Assembly (NCBI RefSeq): GCF_013778505.1
Contig: NZ_JAAOWU010000010.1
Coordinates: forward strand, 62,001-126,000
Length of the DNA: 64,000 nt
Direction of reading: 5' to 3'
Origin: Pseudomonas sivasensis
GTDB taxonomy: Bacteria > Pseudomonadota > Gammaproteobacteria > Pseudomonadales > Pseudomonadaceae
Below the pieces are notes generated by a model, which was given only the letters and a program-made list of their open reading frames with translations, had not been told where the DNA came from and made no database searches. Positions within the stretch are counted from its first letter, which is position 1, and each line of letters opens with the position of its first letter. Both the position numbers and the translations under genes were made by a program. Of this stretch, positions 1 through 8,595 are shown piece after piece.

Positions 1-304
1 GCGCTGACGAAGTGAAGCCTATCTTCAACTCCCCCAGCTCACCCAACTGCGCCCGCCGCGCGACGTCCGCCGCCTTGTCCACCTGGGCCAGCACCAACCG
101 CGCTTCGTGCAGGAACAAGCGCCCCGCCTCGCTCAGCTCAACCCGACGATTGGTACGCTCAAATAACCGCGCGCCCACCTCCTGCTCCAGCGCCTGGATC
201 TGCTGGCTCAGGGGCGGTTGCGAGATGCCCAGCACCTGCGCGGCCCGGCCAAAGTGCAGCTCTTCGGCAACAGCGATGAAGTACCGCAGATGACGCAATT
301 CCAT
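1..304 (-). CDS. LysR-family transcriptional regulator, N-terminal part (YnfL-like)
   Basis: This is the first roughly 100 codons of a LysR regulator whose 3' end lies outside the window. The translation opens MELRHLRYFIAVAEELHFGR and continues with a classic winged helix-turn-helix (GISQPPLSQQIQALEQEVG), then the linker helix. It is divergent from an MFS exporter, the usual arrangement in which the regulator controls the neighbouring transporter. In Escherichia coli ynfL and ynfM form the same pair, and both proteins here resemble that pair. The family assignment is secure. The inducer and the role of the exporter are unknown. Confidence 0.9.
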   Translation of the reverse strand, partial: MELRHLRYFIAVAEELHFGRAAQVLGISQPPLSQQIQALEQEVGARLFERTNRRVELSEAGRLFLHEARLVLAQVDKAADVARRAQLGELGELKIGFTSSA

Positions 305-428
305 GCAAACCCCATTAGGTCGTTAAAGCTATCAAACAGGTCGAACAATATATTGGAAAGAATCATTAGCCAGCTATATTCTTTTTTGCATTGCCAGCCC
401 TGACAGGCTTTTGCTCCCCGAGGTCCCC
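305..428. promoter_or_regulatory. Divergent promoter region between the LysR gene and the MFS gene
   Basis: This is a 124-base AT-rich stretch between two divergently read genes. It includes the palindromic octamer AATATATT and a T-rich block. LysR proteins normally bind such shared spacers at T-N11-A palindromes, but I cannot name one site with confidence. A GAGG ribosome-binding sequence at 420-423 lies just ahead of the GTG chosen as the MFS start. Confidence 0.5.
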
Positions 429-1697
429 GTGAAATCTGCTGTCGCTCCACTCGCTCAAGACGTCCCGCCCACCGCCCTCGATGAGGTAGTGGCTCAGCTC
501 AATGACGCGTTCATCGAGAAAGGCACGCCGATGTTCATGCGCACGGTGCTGGCGCTGTTCTCAGGCGGTTTTGCTACGTTTGCCCTGCTGTATTGCGTGC
601 AACCGATGATGCCGGCACTGTCCCACGAGTTTTCCATCAATGCCGCGCAAAGCAGCCTGATTCTCTCGGTGTCCACGGCGATGCTTGCGCTGGGTTTGCT
701 GATCACCGGACCGATTTCCGACACCCTGGGGCGTAAGCCGGTGATGGTCGCCGCGCTGTTCTGCGCGGCGCTGGCCACGATTGCCAGCGGCCTGATGCCG
801 TCCTGGGAAGGGATCCTGCTGATGCGTGCGCTGGTGGGCCTGTCACTCAGCGGCGTGGCCGCCGTCGCAATGACCTACCTGAGCGAAGAGATCCACCCCC
901 AGCACATCGGCCTGGCCATGGGCCTGTACATCGGTGGCAATGCCATTGGCGGCATGAGCGGACGCCTGATCATCGGCGTGTTGATCGACTTCGTCAGCTG
1001 GCACACCGCAATGCTGATCATCGGCGCCCTGGCGCTGATCGCGGCCACGGTGTTCTGGAAAATCCTCCCGGAATCGCGCAACTTCCGCGCCAGCAGCCTC
1101 AAGCCACGTAGCCTGATGGACGGCTTTGTCATGCACTTCAAGGACGCGGGCCTGCCGTGGCTGTTTCTTGAAGCCTTCCTGCTGATGGGCGCGTTCGTGA
1201 CGATGTTCAACTACATCGGCTATCGCCTGCTGGCCGACCCGTACGACCTGAGCCAGGCCGTGGTCGGCCTGCTGTCGTTGGTCTACCTCTCGGGCATCTA
1301 CAGCTCGGCGAAAATCGGCTCCCTCGCCGACCGCCTCGGCCGCCGCCGTGTGCTGTGGGCCACCATCGTACTGATGCTCGCCGGCATGCTGCTGACCCTG
1401 TTCTCCCCGTTGTGGCTGGTGGTGCCGGGCATGCTGATCTTCACCTTCGGCTTCTTCGGCGCCCACTCGGTGGCCAGCAGCTGGATCGGTCGCCGAGCAG
1501 TCAAGGCCAAGGGGCAGGCGTCGTCGTTGTACCTGTTCTGCTACTACGCTGGCTCAAGCGTCGCCGGCACCACGGGTGGATTCTTCTGGCACCTCGCCGG
1601 ATGGAACGGCATTGGTGCATTCATCGTGGCGCTGTTGATCGGCGCGTTGCTGGTCGCGTTGAAGTTGGCGAAGTTGCCGCCGCTGGCCTCGGCCTGA
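429..1697 (+). CDS. MFS transporter, YnfM/arabinose-efflux type
   Basis: This 422-residue membrane protein has twelve predicted transmembrane segments and is probably a proton-driven exporter in the inner membrane. It carries the MFS motif A after TM2 (GPISDTLGRKPV) and a second Asp-Arg-Leu-Gly-Arg loop in the C-terminal half (SLADRLGRRRV). It matches the E. coli YnfM pattern closely, for example the run LFSGGFATFALLYCVQPMMP. I chose GTG at 429 because GAGG lies 5 bases upstream; an in-frame TTG at 411 would add six residues. The gene is divergent from its probable LysR regulator and convergent with gspM, with only 23 bases between stops. The substrate is not evident. Confidence 0.85.
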   Translation: MKSAVAPLAQDVPPTALDEVVAQLNDAFIEKGTPMFMRTVLALFSGGFATFALLYCVQPMMPALSHEFSINAAQSSLILSVSTAMLALGLLITGPISDTLGRKPVMVAALFCAALATIASGLMPSWEGILLMRALVGLSLSGVAAVAMTYLSEEIHPQHIGLAMGLYIGGNAIGGMSGRLIIGVLIDFVSWHTAMLIIGALALIAATVFWKILPESRNFRASSLKPRSLMDGFVMHFKDAGLPWLFLEAFLLMGAFVTMFNYIGYRLLADPYDLSQAVVGLLSLVYLSGIYSSAKIGSLADRLGRRRVLWATIVLMLAGMLLTLFSPLWLVVPGMLIFTFGFFGAHSVASSWIGRRAVKAKGQASSLYLFCYYAGSSVAGTTGGFFWHLAGWNGIGAFIVALLIGALLVALKLAKLPPLASA

Positions 1698-1720
1698 AAA
1701 GCCGAGGGTGTAACGATGCC

Positions 1721-2152
1721 CTACAGCTCAAGCCGTGCTTGCAGTCGATCATCGCGCTTCTCCAGCGTGAGCATCGAGAAGCCTCCCGTCTCCCGCTCAA
1801 GTGCCGCCAACCAGTTGAGCACGGCCGTGGCCTCGCCACTGAGGGTCAAACGCAGTCGTTCGTTTTCTACGTCGACCTGCTCAACCTTGAGCCCCGCGGC
1901 TTCGGCGCTGTCGTTGATGACGGATACCGAGGGCTGAACCGCCGCCCGCCCGGAACGCTGCGGCTGCGCCCGTTGCACCTGCTGCGCCAGCCACTGTTGT
2001 TGCTGGTAATACCGCTCGGCGCTGGCCAAGCGCTGGCGGCTGGGTTGCCATAGCGCCTGGAACAGCAGCACACCGATTAAAAAAACCGCCAACCCTTTCA
2101 GTAAAAAGCGATCACGAGGCGACAGCGCCTTCCAGGCGTGCAGAGGCCTCAT
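1721..2152 (-). CDS. gspM: Type II secretion protein GspM
   Basis: This is the last gene of the T2SS operon (143 aa). It has a short cytoplasmic N-terminus, one transmembrane helix (residues about 18-36, GLAVFLIGVLLFQALW) and a periplasmic part with a coiled coil followed by a small alpha/beta domain, the GspM/XcpZ layout. GspM pairs with GspL in the inner-membrane platform that couples the GspE ATPase to the pseudopilus. It starts inside the end of gspL through an ATGA overlap. It is shorter than XcpZ of P. aeruginosa but complete in outline. Identification leans on position as well as sequence, since GspM diverges fast. Confidence 0.85.
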   Translation of the reverse strand: MRPLHAWKALSPRDRFLLKGLAVFLIGVLLFQALWQPSRQRLASAERYYQQQQWLAQQVQRAQPQRSGRAAVQPSVSVINDSAEAAGLKVEQVDVENERLRLTLSGEATAVLNWLAALERETGGFSMLTLEKRDDRLQARLEL

Positions 2153-3249
2153 GACGCATCCTCCAGCATCAACACGGCGTGGACGCGATTGCCTTCCTTG
2201 CTGGCGTTACCCATGCGCACAGGCATGCCGCTCTGCCGCCCCTGGGCTTGCAGCTGCTCAAGCGCGCTAAAGCCGTGGGCCACCAACTGGATCTTCCAGC
2301 CTTCGCCGCGCCGAAATTCCATGTGATGTACGTCCACGTCGCCCCCGCCGATCACCTGCTCGGTGAGGCTGACCAGGCGCACCAACGGCGTCTGCGGTGT
2401 GTGCGGGGCCTGTCCCTGTACGGCCTTGAGCTGCGCAGCGAGGTCAACGATCCGCGTCTGCTGCGGGTAGAGCGCCTGGAATCGCTCCACACTCTGCCCA
2501 TGGAGACTGCGGGCGTGACCCTCGAAATACTGAATACGCGCCTGCATGAATCCCCAATCGATGACGAACACCACGGCAGCCGCCAGGGCAGCAGTTGACC
2601 AAGGCCAGGCTTGGCGGACGCGGCCGAATTCACCTTGCAGCAAATTGATCGGCTGGCCCTGGCCACCCCACAACGCGCGCTCGATATACGCCTGGCTCTG
2701 CCCTTCGTCCAGCCACTGCAACGGTTCATCCAACAACGGTTCCAACGCCTTGAGCGCCTCAACGGACATCGCCAGCCGCACCGGCCCGCCCACGACTCGG
2801 CGGCCATACCAGTCCACTGCAACACGGCCATCACCCGGGAGCAGATCGGCGTCGACGTGCACCCTGTCGACCTGGACACCGAGCGTCGTCAGCTCATGCA
2901 GCAGTGCCTTGAAACGCGCCTTGTGGGTCACCAGCACCGGGAAGCGATCGGCTGCGTCACGCTGCCCCACACTGACATGCACGGCATCCAGCTCGTCGCC
3001 CAACTGGTCTTCGATCGCAAAGGCAATCGCCTGGGCCTTGGGCCGACGCGTGGACGGCCAAGCCTCGCTTCGCAACGCACTGCACATTTCCATGGGCAAC
3101 AACAACTGAATCGCCAGCCCCTGCACCTCACGCGCGGCCTCGGCCAGGCACATGGGGCGACAGTCGTCCGCGGCCCGCCAGACACAGCACGGCCATTCGC
3201 CGATGGGCACCGCAAGGCCTTCGGCGCTTAAATGAAGCCAGGTTTTCAT
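2149..3249 (-). CDS. gspL: Type II secretion protein GspL
   Basis: This 366-residue platform protein is the inner-membrane partner of GspM and the recruiter of GspE. The N-terminal 230 residues form the cytoplasmic actin-like domain (GspL_N), then one transmembrane helix (WPWSTAALAAAVVFVIDWGF) and a periplasmic ferredoxin-like domain at the C-terminus. I start it at the ATG at 3249 (MKTWLHLSAEG), which overlaps the gspK stop as ATGA; a longer frame reaching 3303 would run into gspK. Order after gspK and before gspM is the canonical K-L-M tail of T2SS operons. Confidence 0.88.
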   Translation of the reverse strand: MKTWLHLSAEGLAVPIGEWPCCVWRAADDCRPMCLAEAAREVQGLAIQLLLPMEMCSALRSEAWPSTRRPKAQAIAFAIEDQLGDELDAVHVSVGQRDAADRFPVLVTHKARFKALLHELTTLGVQVDRVHVDADLLPGDGRVAVDWYGRRVVGGPVRLAMSVEALKALEPLLDEPLQWLDEGQSQAYIERALWGGQGQPINLLQGEFGRVRQAWPWSTAALAAAVVFVIDWGFMQARIQYFEGHARSLHGQSVERFQALYPQQTRIVDLAAQLKAVQGQAPHTPQTPLVRLVSLTEQVIGGGDVDVHHMEFRRGEGWKIQLVAHGFSALEQLQAQGRQSGMPVRMGNASKEGNRVHAVLMLEDAS

Positions 3250-4106
3250 GATGAGTTCTCGCTCGGTATCGGCGTAGGGAAGCGGCGTTGCACGACGCGC
3301 CAACGTCCGGTTTTGCGCTCACGCTCAACCTCGCTGGCCAGACGTAAGCGACTGGTTCCCAGGCGGACGTCAACGTTGATAAGAAACCAGCGGCTGCTGA
3401 TGCCAAGCCCGTGGCCGGTCACGCCCAACCCAGCGATCAATGGGTCGTGGGTGAATGCTTGGACACTCTCGTAGCCCGTGGCCGGCCGCTGCTTGGCCAA
3501 GACTTCAGCGGTCGACGGCGAGACACCTTCAAGGGTCGCCAGCACCTGAGGCCGGGCAGTGTTGATGTTCAAGCTGGCGTCCTTGGGCAACAGGGCAACC
3601 CAGGGTTCCAGTTTTGCCAGGGTCGCGCCGTCGATACCTGGCAGCAACCGCAACTGGCTAAGTTCACGTTGCGTCACCACCGGGCCAGCGGCGCGCACGT
3701 CCAGTGACGGAAGACCCAGCGCGGTGAGCAAACGTAGCCAGCGCTGCTCAATGACCGAATCCACTTGCCCCTCGCCGAGCAGTGCGTTGACGTTAAGGCG
3801 TGCCGAAAGGTCTTCGATCTCAAGCATGACGTGCGCGCCTTGCGTCTCAAAGGGCCAGCTCACACGTGCCCACGCCTGGCCCAGGTGCACCCGTGAGAGC
3901 TCGTCGTCGCTGGTCGCCGCCAGTGTCACCATGGCCCACGCCTCTGCCGACAGCGCCAATTGGCGCAGCTGCACCTGATGAATCTGGCGCGCACTGCTCT
4001 GCACCAGTAACTGATGGCTGCGCAGCATCCCCGCCGTCAGTAACAACGCCAGGCTCATCACCAACAACACGCTGAGGAGCGCGACGCCCCGCTGGCGTTG
4101 TCTCAT
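3246..4106 (-). CDS. gspK: Type II secretion minor pseudopilin GspK
   Basis: This 286-residue protein is the large tip pseudopilin. It opens with a short basic leader (MRQRQRG), a cleavage glycine and a hydrophobic helix (VALLSVLLVMSLALLLTAG). As in other GspK proteins, glutamate at mature position 5 is absent, which suits a tip subunit that cannot be followed by another. The C-terminal half contains helix-hairpin-helix-like segments (LPGIDGATLAKLEPW and LEGVSPSTAEVLAKQRP), typical of the GspK alpha domain. It is somewhat shorter than XcpX. It is coupled to gspJ and gspL by ATGA overlaps. Confidence 0.9.
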   Translation of the reverse strand: MRQRQRGVALLSVLLVMSLALLLTAGMLRSHQLLVQSSARQIHQVQLRQLALSAEAWAMVTLAATSDDELSRVHLGQAWARVSWPFETQGAHVMLEIEDLSARLNVNALLGEGQVDSVIEQRWLRLLTALGLPSLDVRAAGPVVTQRELSQLRLLPGIDGATLAKLEPWVALLPKDASLNINTARPQVLATLEGVSPSTAEVLAKQRPATGYESVQAFTHDPLIAGLGVTGHGLGISSRWFLINVDVRLGTSRLRLASEVERERKTGRWRVVQRRFPTPIPSENSS

Positions 4107-4651
4107 GGGGCGCCTTGGGGCAGAGGCAGCACGCGGCGCACCTGCTCAAAGCGCCCGACCGACAGCACCATCTCCAGTGCTTGCGGGGGCGTCTGGGCCG
4201 CGCCTTTGCCCACCGGCCACACACGGTGCCATCCGGTATCACGATCAAACAATCGCCAGCTCAACACGCGCACGTCATCGAGCAGTTTCTGGCGTTCGAC
4301 CGTCGACGACTCCACGCTGCGGCTTTCACGCCACAACACCTGATTGTCCAGGCGGTAGAGCACGTGTTGACGCTCACTGCGAGGTAGATCCTGTGGGTTA
4401 CGCCAGTTACTGCGCAGCAGTTGCAGGGTCGTGGGGCCGAGGACAATCACCGAGGAAGCCAACTGCAGGGCATCCCGCTCAATCACACCAACGGCCCGTT
4501 GCAAACGGCGAAGTTCTTGTTCGTGGCTGGCGGTGCCCTGTTGCGCGCGCACCACGGTGTCAAACAGGCGCCCGCTGGCAAGCCCAAGCAAGCCGAAGAC
4601 GGCCAGCGCAATCACAAGTTCCAGCAGCGTGAAGCCTGCCTGCTTATTCAT
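4103..4651 (-). CDS. gspJ: Type II secretion minor pseudopilin GspJ
   Basis: This 182-residue minor pseudopilin has a prepilin leader cut after MNKQAG, leaving Phe+1 and Glu+5 (FTLLELVIALAVFGLLG). GspI, GspJ and GspK form the tip complex that starts pseudopilus assembly. The ATG at 4651 gives a normal six-residue leader and is preferred over an upstream ATG at 4696 that would add fifteen residues from inside gspI. Eight bases overlap with the gspI end support translational coupling. Confidence 0.9.
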   Translation of the reverse strand: MNKQAGFTLLELVIALAVFGLLGLASGRLFDTVVRAQQGTASHEQELRRLQRAVGVIERDALQLASSVIVLGPTTLQLLRSNWRNPQDLPRSERQHVLYRLDNQVLWRESRSVESSTVERQKLLDDVRVLSWRLFDRDTGWHRVWPVGKGAAQTPPQALEMVLSVGRFEQVRRVLPLPQGAP

Positions 4652-5060
4652 GCACGGCGGGTATCCAACCCTGCGTGCGGTAAACCGCCTGATCACTGCC
4701 AGCAGGACTCACGCTGATATCGACCTTGAGCAGGCGCGGATCAGTGGCCGGTGTGATCGTCTGGTCGATCACCCAGTCACGCCCGTCAAAACGTCGTAGC
4801 AGTTGCTGTCGCCCAGAGGCCGGCGCCTGCAGGCGCAGCTCGCTCAATTGGTTATCGGCCACCCAGGCGCACTGCACCTGCTCTTGCAGTCGCGCATTCT
4901 GGCGCAATGAGTAGTGGCTGGCGGTGATCACCGCGCCTGCGAGCGTGGCGAAAATCACCAACGCGATCATGACTTCCAGCAAGGTGAAACCACGGGTACT
5001 GGCCTGGCGGTTTCGGCGTCGCCGGTGCTTAGCTTTCAATAGACGGCTCTCCGATTCCAT
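4644..5060 (-). CDS. gspI: Type II secretion minor pseudopilin GspI
   Basis: This minor pseudopilin has the prepilin motif STRG followed by FTLLEVMIALVIFATLAG. From ATG 5060 it has 138 residues and a 24-residue leader that is long and very basic for this family. A TTG at 5039 is a serious alternative start: it has GGAGAG seven bases upstream and would give a 17-residue leader and only 11 bases of overlap with gspH. The body fits the GspI fold, with conserved WVADNQLSELRL. It acts with GspJ and GspK at the pseudopilus tip. Confidence 0.87.
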   Translation of the reverse strand: MESESRLLKAKHRRRRNRQASTRGFTLLEVMIALVIFATLAGAVITASHYSLRQNARLQEQVQCAWVADNQLSELRLQAPASGRQQLLRRFDGRDWVIDQTITPATDPRLLKVDISVSPAGSDQAVYRTQGWIPAVHE

Positions 5061-5490
5061 CACTGACAATGCTGGCCCACACCTGCTCTTCGGAGGCGAA
5101 AGACCAGACAAAAGCGCTCACCTCATCACTGCTGAGCATCAGTAATTGCGGCGTGACGCTTTCAAGGCTCAAGCGCCGGCCCTCCTGCTCAAGGTGAAAT
5201 TGCACACCTTCGGCCAACCGCCGCACTTCACCCCTTGGCTGCCAGCCCTGAGGTTCAAGTCGATAGACCTGGTACTCATCGCGTCGCACGCGCACACCGT
5301 ATTCGCGTCCTTCGATCACCGCTTGCTCGCGCAAGTGCTGGATCAGCTGCACCACTTGGCCGGCCTCCTGCCGCGCCTGGCGGCCAGGGGTGTTGCCGGC
5401 AGTCAGACCGACCGCGCCCAGCACGATGCCCATCAGCGCAATCACAACCATCAGTTCCAGCAAGGTAAAGCCACGGCAGCGCCTGGGCAC
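5029..5490 (-). CDS. gspH: Type II secretion minor pseudopilin GspH
   Basis: This 153-residue minor pseudopilin links the tip complex to the GspG shaft. The prepilin motif is RRCRG followed by FTLLELMVVIALMGIVLG. I place the start at GTG 5490 because GGGGAG lies nine bases upstream and the leader becomes a normal six residues; a longer frame from TTG 5514 would overlap gspG by 20 bases. The 3' end overlaps gspI. The globular part has the GspH beta-rich pattern (EGREYGVRVRRDEYQVYRL). Confidence 0.88.
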   Translation of the reverse strand: MPRRCRGFTLLELMVVIALMGIVLGAVGLTAGNTPGRQARQEAGQVVQLIQHLREQAVIEGREYGVRVRRDEYQVYRLEPQGWQPRGEVRRLAEGVQFHLEQEGRRLSLESVTPQLLMLSSDEVSAFVWSFASEEQVWASIVSDGIGEPSIES

Positions 5491-5494
5491 GGGC

Positions 5495-5938
5495 TCAGTC
5501 TCCCCAGTTGCCAATGTCTGCGGCAGGGCCTTCGCCCCCCGCTACGCCATCGGCGCCGAGGGAGTAAAGGTCATAGCCACCGTTGGCAGCGCGCACCCCA
5601 GGGTTCAGATATTGATAAGGCGTGCCCCATGGATCGACTGGCACACTTTTCAGGTAACCCTGAGGGTTCCAGTTCCTCGGCGTTGGGGTGCCGGCCGGCC
5701 GTTTGCTCAAGGCCTCAAGGCCTTGCAGAGTTGACGGGTAGTGGCCGTTATCGAGGAGGTACATTTCCAGGCTCGTCGCAACCGCTTGAACATCGGTCTT
5801 GGCCGCGGTCACTTTAGCCTGGTCCGGTCGCCCCATGAACTGCGGGACCACAATGGCTCCCAACACCCCAATGATCACGACCACCACCATGATTTCAATC
5901 AGGGTAAAACCACGTTGGCCCTTGGGCATTTTCACCAT
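5495..5938 (-). CDS. gspG: Type II secretion major pseudopilin GspG
   Basis: This is the major pseudopilin (147 aa) and builds the periplasmic shaft that pushes substrates through the secretin. Leader MVKMPKGQRG is followed by FTLIEIMVVVVIIGVLGAIV, with Glu+5. The C-terminal half carries the expected GspG features: the YPSTLQGLEAL segment, the WGTPYQYLNPG loop and the calcium-site region DLYSLGADG. It begins directly after the gspF stop. No prepilin peptidase is encoded here, so processing must rely on a PilD-type enzyme elsewhere. Confidence 0.95.
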   Translation of the reverse strand: MVKMPKGQRGFTLIEIMVVVVIIGVLGAIVVPQFMGRPDQAKVTAAKTDVQAVATSLEMYLLDNGHYPSTLQGLEALSKRPAGTPTPRNWNPQGYLKSVPVDPWGTPYQYLNPGVRAANGGYDLYSLGADGVAGGEGPAADIGNWGD

Positions 5939-7147
5939 TCAGTTCACCAGTTGGTTGAGGCTGAGAATCGGCAAGAGAATGGCCATGACGATCAGCAGCA
6001 CCACACCGCCCATCACCACCAGCATTGCCGGTTCGAACAAACTCACCACCAGCGTGATGCGGGCGGCGAGGCTTTTTTCCTGTTGCTCGGCGGCACGCGC
6101 CAACATCCTGTCGAGTTCACCGGCGCGTTCGCCGCTGGCGATCATGTGCAACATCAACGGGGGTATATCTCCACTGGCTTCAAGGCCACGACTCAGCGTG
6201 CCGCCCTCGCGAACCGAACGCGCGACGTCATGCATACGGGCGCGGATGGTCACATTGCCGATCACCGCCGCGGCAATTTCCAGGGCGTCCACCAGAGGTA
6301 CGGCACTTTTGCCGAGGATCGCCAAGGTGCTGGCGAAGCGCGCCGCCTCCATCTCACGAAACACGCCCCCCAATAGCGGCATATGCAACACCAGGCTGTG
6401 CCACTGCCAGCGCCCGTGCGGTTGACGCAAGCGCCAGCGCAGCAACACGCCAATGCCCACTGCCATCAGCGCCAGCACCAAACCCTGAGCACGCAAGACA
6501 TGGCTGACGGTAATCATGGCGTGGGTCAGCCAGGGCAGTGGCTGGCCGCTGTCGACGAAGATCTTCACCACGTCCGGCACCACATAACCGAGCAGAAAAC
6601 CGACGATGGCCACGCAGGCGAACATCAGCAGGGCCGGGTACACCAACGCCAATTGGATCTTTTGTCGGGACGCCTGGCGGGCTTCGGTATAGGTGGCCAA
6701 CTGTTCAAGCACTTGCCCCAAATGCCCGGAGCGCTCACCCGCTGCGATGGTGGCGCGAAACACGTCAGGAAATGCCTGGGGATAAGCACCAAGCGCCAAG
6801 GCCAGGGATTGCCCTTCCATCACCCTGTCGCGTACTTGGGAGAGCAGGTTGCTGACACGACGCTTCTGGCTTTGCTGAACCACCGCCTGCAGTGCCTGCT
6901 CAAGCGGCAGTCCGGCTTGAACCAGGGTCGACAGTTGCAAGGTCAGCAACGCCAAGTCACTGGCCGCCAACCCCGTCGCTCCCGACCATGGCACTCCAAA
7001 TCGCGTGCTCGCCAGGTGCACCTGGCTCGGCAGCAACCCGCGGTCACGCAGCAACTGCCTGGCCTGGCGCGGGCTGTCGGCCTCCTGGCGACCTTTGCAC
7101 GGTCGACCGTGGCGGTCCTGTGCCCGATAGTCATAAATCGGCACCAC
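5939..7147 (-). CDS. gspF: Type II secretion inner-membrane protein GspF
   Basis: This 402-residue polytopic protein is the platform core that contacts GspE and GspL. It opens with the usual MVPIYDYRAQDRHGRPCKG and contains two repeated GspF/PilC cytoplasmic helical domains (about residues 70-190 and 270-390) separated by transmembrane segments, with a third at the C-terminus. The start is a tandem GTG GTG directly after the gspE stop, with AGGAGG just upstream. The length matches XcpS. Assignment as T2SS rather than pilus PilC comes from the operon. Confidence 0.95.
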   Translation of the reverse strand: MVPIYDYRAQDRHGRPCKGRQEADSPRQARQLLRDRGLLPSQVHLASTRFGVPWSGATGLAASDLALLTLQLSTLVQAGLPLEQALQAVVQQSQKRRVSNLLSQVRDRVMEGQSLALALGAYPQAFPDVFRATIAAGERSGHLGQVLEQLATYTEARQASRQKIQLALVYPALLMFACVAIVGFLLGYVVPDVVKIFVDSGQPLPWLTHAMITVSHVLRAQGLVLALMAVGIGVLLRWRLRQPHGRWQWHSLVLHMPLLGGVFREMEAARFASTLAILGKSAVPLVDALEIAAAVIGNVTIRARMHDVARSVREGGTLSRGLEASGDIPPLMLHMIASGERAGELDRMLARAAEQQEKSLAARITLVVSLFEPAMLVVMGGVVLLIVMAILLPILSLNQLVN

Positions 7148-8595
7148 TAGTCCTCCTGGATAACCCGCAACAGCTCATCGACGCTGGTCACTCCTTCAAG
7201 CACCCGGCGGCGGCCATCCTCGAACAAGCTGCACGTGCCCCGGCGTGCCTCAGCCAGCAACGCCTGCTCACTGGCCCCCTGATGAATCAGTGCGGACAAC
7301 GCCGGGGTTACCATGACCAGTTCATAGAGGCCAATACGCCCGCAATAGCCCTGGCGGCATTGTTCGCAGCCGACGGACTTAAACACGCGAGGCGCCTTGG
7401 ACGGGTCCAGCCCCAACCGTCGACAGACCTCGGCGTCCGCCACCACACCGGTCTTGCAGGCTGGGCAAAGCACGCGTACCAAGCGCTGCGCCAGCACGCC
7501 CACCAACGACGACGCCAACAGGTACGCATCCACCCCCATGTCCACCAGCCGAGTGACGGCGCCGATGGCACTGTTGGTGTGCAGCGTCGACAACACCAGA
7601 TGCCCGGTGAGTGAGGCCTGAACCGCAATCTCGGCGGTTTCACTGTCACGAATCTCACCCACCATCACCACATCCGGGTCCTGGCGCAGAATCGCCCGCA
7701 GGCCTCGCGCAAACGTCATCTCGACCTTGGGGTTGACCGGTGTCTGGCCGATGCCGGGCAGGTGATATTCAATCGGGTCCTCAACCGTGAGGATGTTGCG
7801 CGTCTGGTCATTGAGATGGGCCAGTGCGGCATACAGGCTGGTGGTCTTGCCTGAACCGGTGGGCCCGGTCACCAGGAAAATCCCATGGGGTTTGGCGAGC
7901 ACTTGCTGTAAGTGGCCGAGGGTGGTCGGCGCCATCCCCAGACGGGCCAATTGCAGGCGCCCGGCCTGTTTGTCGAGCAGGCGCAGCACCACCCGTTCGC
8001 CGTGCGCCGAAGGCAAAGTGGAGACGCGTACATCCACTTCGTGACCTGCGAGGCGCAGCGCTATACGGCCATCCTGGGGAACGCGTTTTTCGGCAATGTC
8101 CAGGCGAGCCATGACCTTGATTCGCGATACCAATAATGTCGCCAGCTCACGCCGTGGCCGCAGCATTTCGCGCAGTTGCCCATCGACGCGCATGCGCACA
8201 ACCAGCGTGTGCTCGAAGGTTTCAAGGTGAACATCCGAGGCCTTTTCCCGTACCGCCTCACTGAGCAATGCATTGATCAGCCGAATGATCGGCGCGTCGC
8301 CTTGCTGCTCCAGCAGGTCGGCGGTCTGCGGAACCTGGTCCACCAGGCTGAGCAGGTCCAGTTCATCATCCAATCCTTGGGCAACGTGTTCGGCAGCCGT
8401 TTGCCCCTCGCTGTAAATCTTGGCCAATGCCAGGGCGAAGGCTTCGTCGGCCAGCACACGCAGGGGCAATTCGTGATCGCTCAGGCGGCGGGCTTCGGCA
8501 ATTGCACTCAATGGCGTATCAAACCGAACGGTCAGATGCCCTTCGTCGACCACGACGCCAAAACGCCGGGCAAACCCGAAGGGCAAGGGCTTCAT
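7147..8595 (-). CDS. gspE: Type II secretion ATPase GspE
   Basis: This 482-residue cytoplasmic ATPase powers pseudopilus assembly. It has a Walker A motif GPTGSGKT at residues 244-251, the Asp box (TVEDPIEYHLPGIGQ), Walker B DVVMVGEIRD near residue 310, the His box (LSTLHTNSA), and a tetracysteine zinc module (CPAC at 377-380 and CEQC at 410-413) that separates GspE from PilT-type ATPases. The N-terminal GspL-binding domain is present but short. It overlaps gspD as ATGA and gspF by one base. Confidence 0.97.
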   Translation of the reverse strand: MKPLPFGFARRFGVVVDEGHLTVRFDTPLSAIAEARRLSDHELPLRVLADEAFALALAKIYSEGQTAAEHVAQGLDDELDLLSLVDQVPQTADLLEQQGDAPIIRLINALLSEAVREKASDVHLETFEHTLVVRMRVDGQLREMLRPRRELATLLVSRIKVMARLDIAEKRVPQDGRIALRLAGHEVDVRVSTLPSAHGERVVLRLLDKQAGRLQLARLGMAPTTLGHLQQVLAKPHGIFLVTGPTGSGKTTSLYAALAHLNDQTRNILTVEDPIEYHLPGIGQTPVNPKVEMTFARGLRAILRQDPDVVMVGEIRDSETAEIAVQASLTGHLVLSTLHTNSAIGAVTRLVDMGVDAYLLASSLVGVLAQRLVRVLCPACKTGVVADAEVCRRLGLDPSKAPRVFKSVGCEQCRQGYCGRIGLYELVMVTPALSALIHQGASEQALLAEARRGTCSLFEDGRRRVLEGVTSVDELLRVIQED

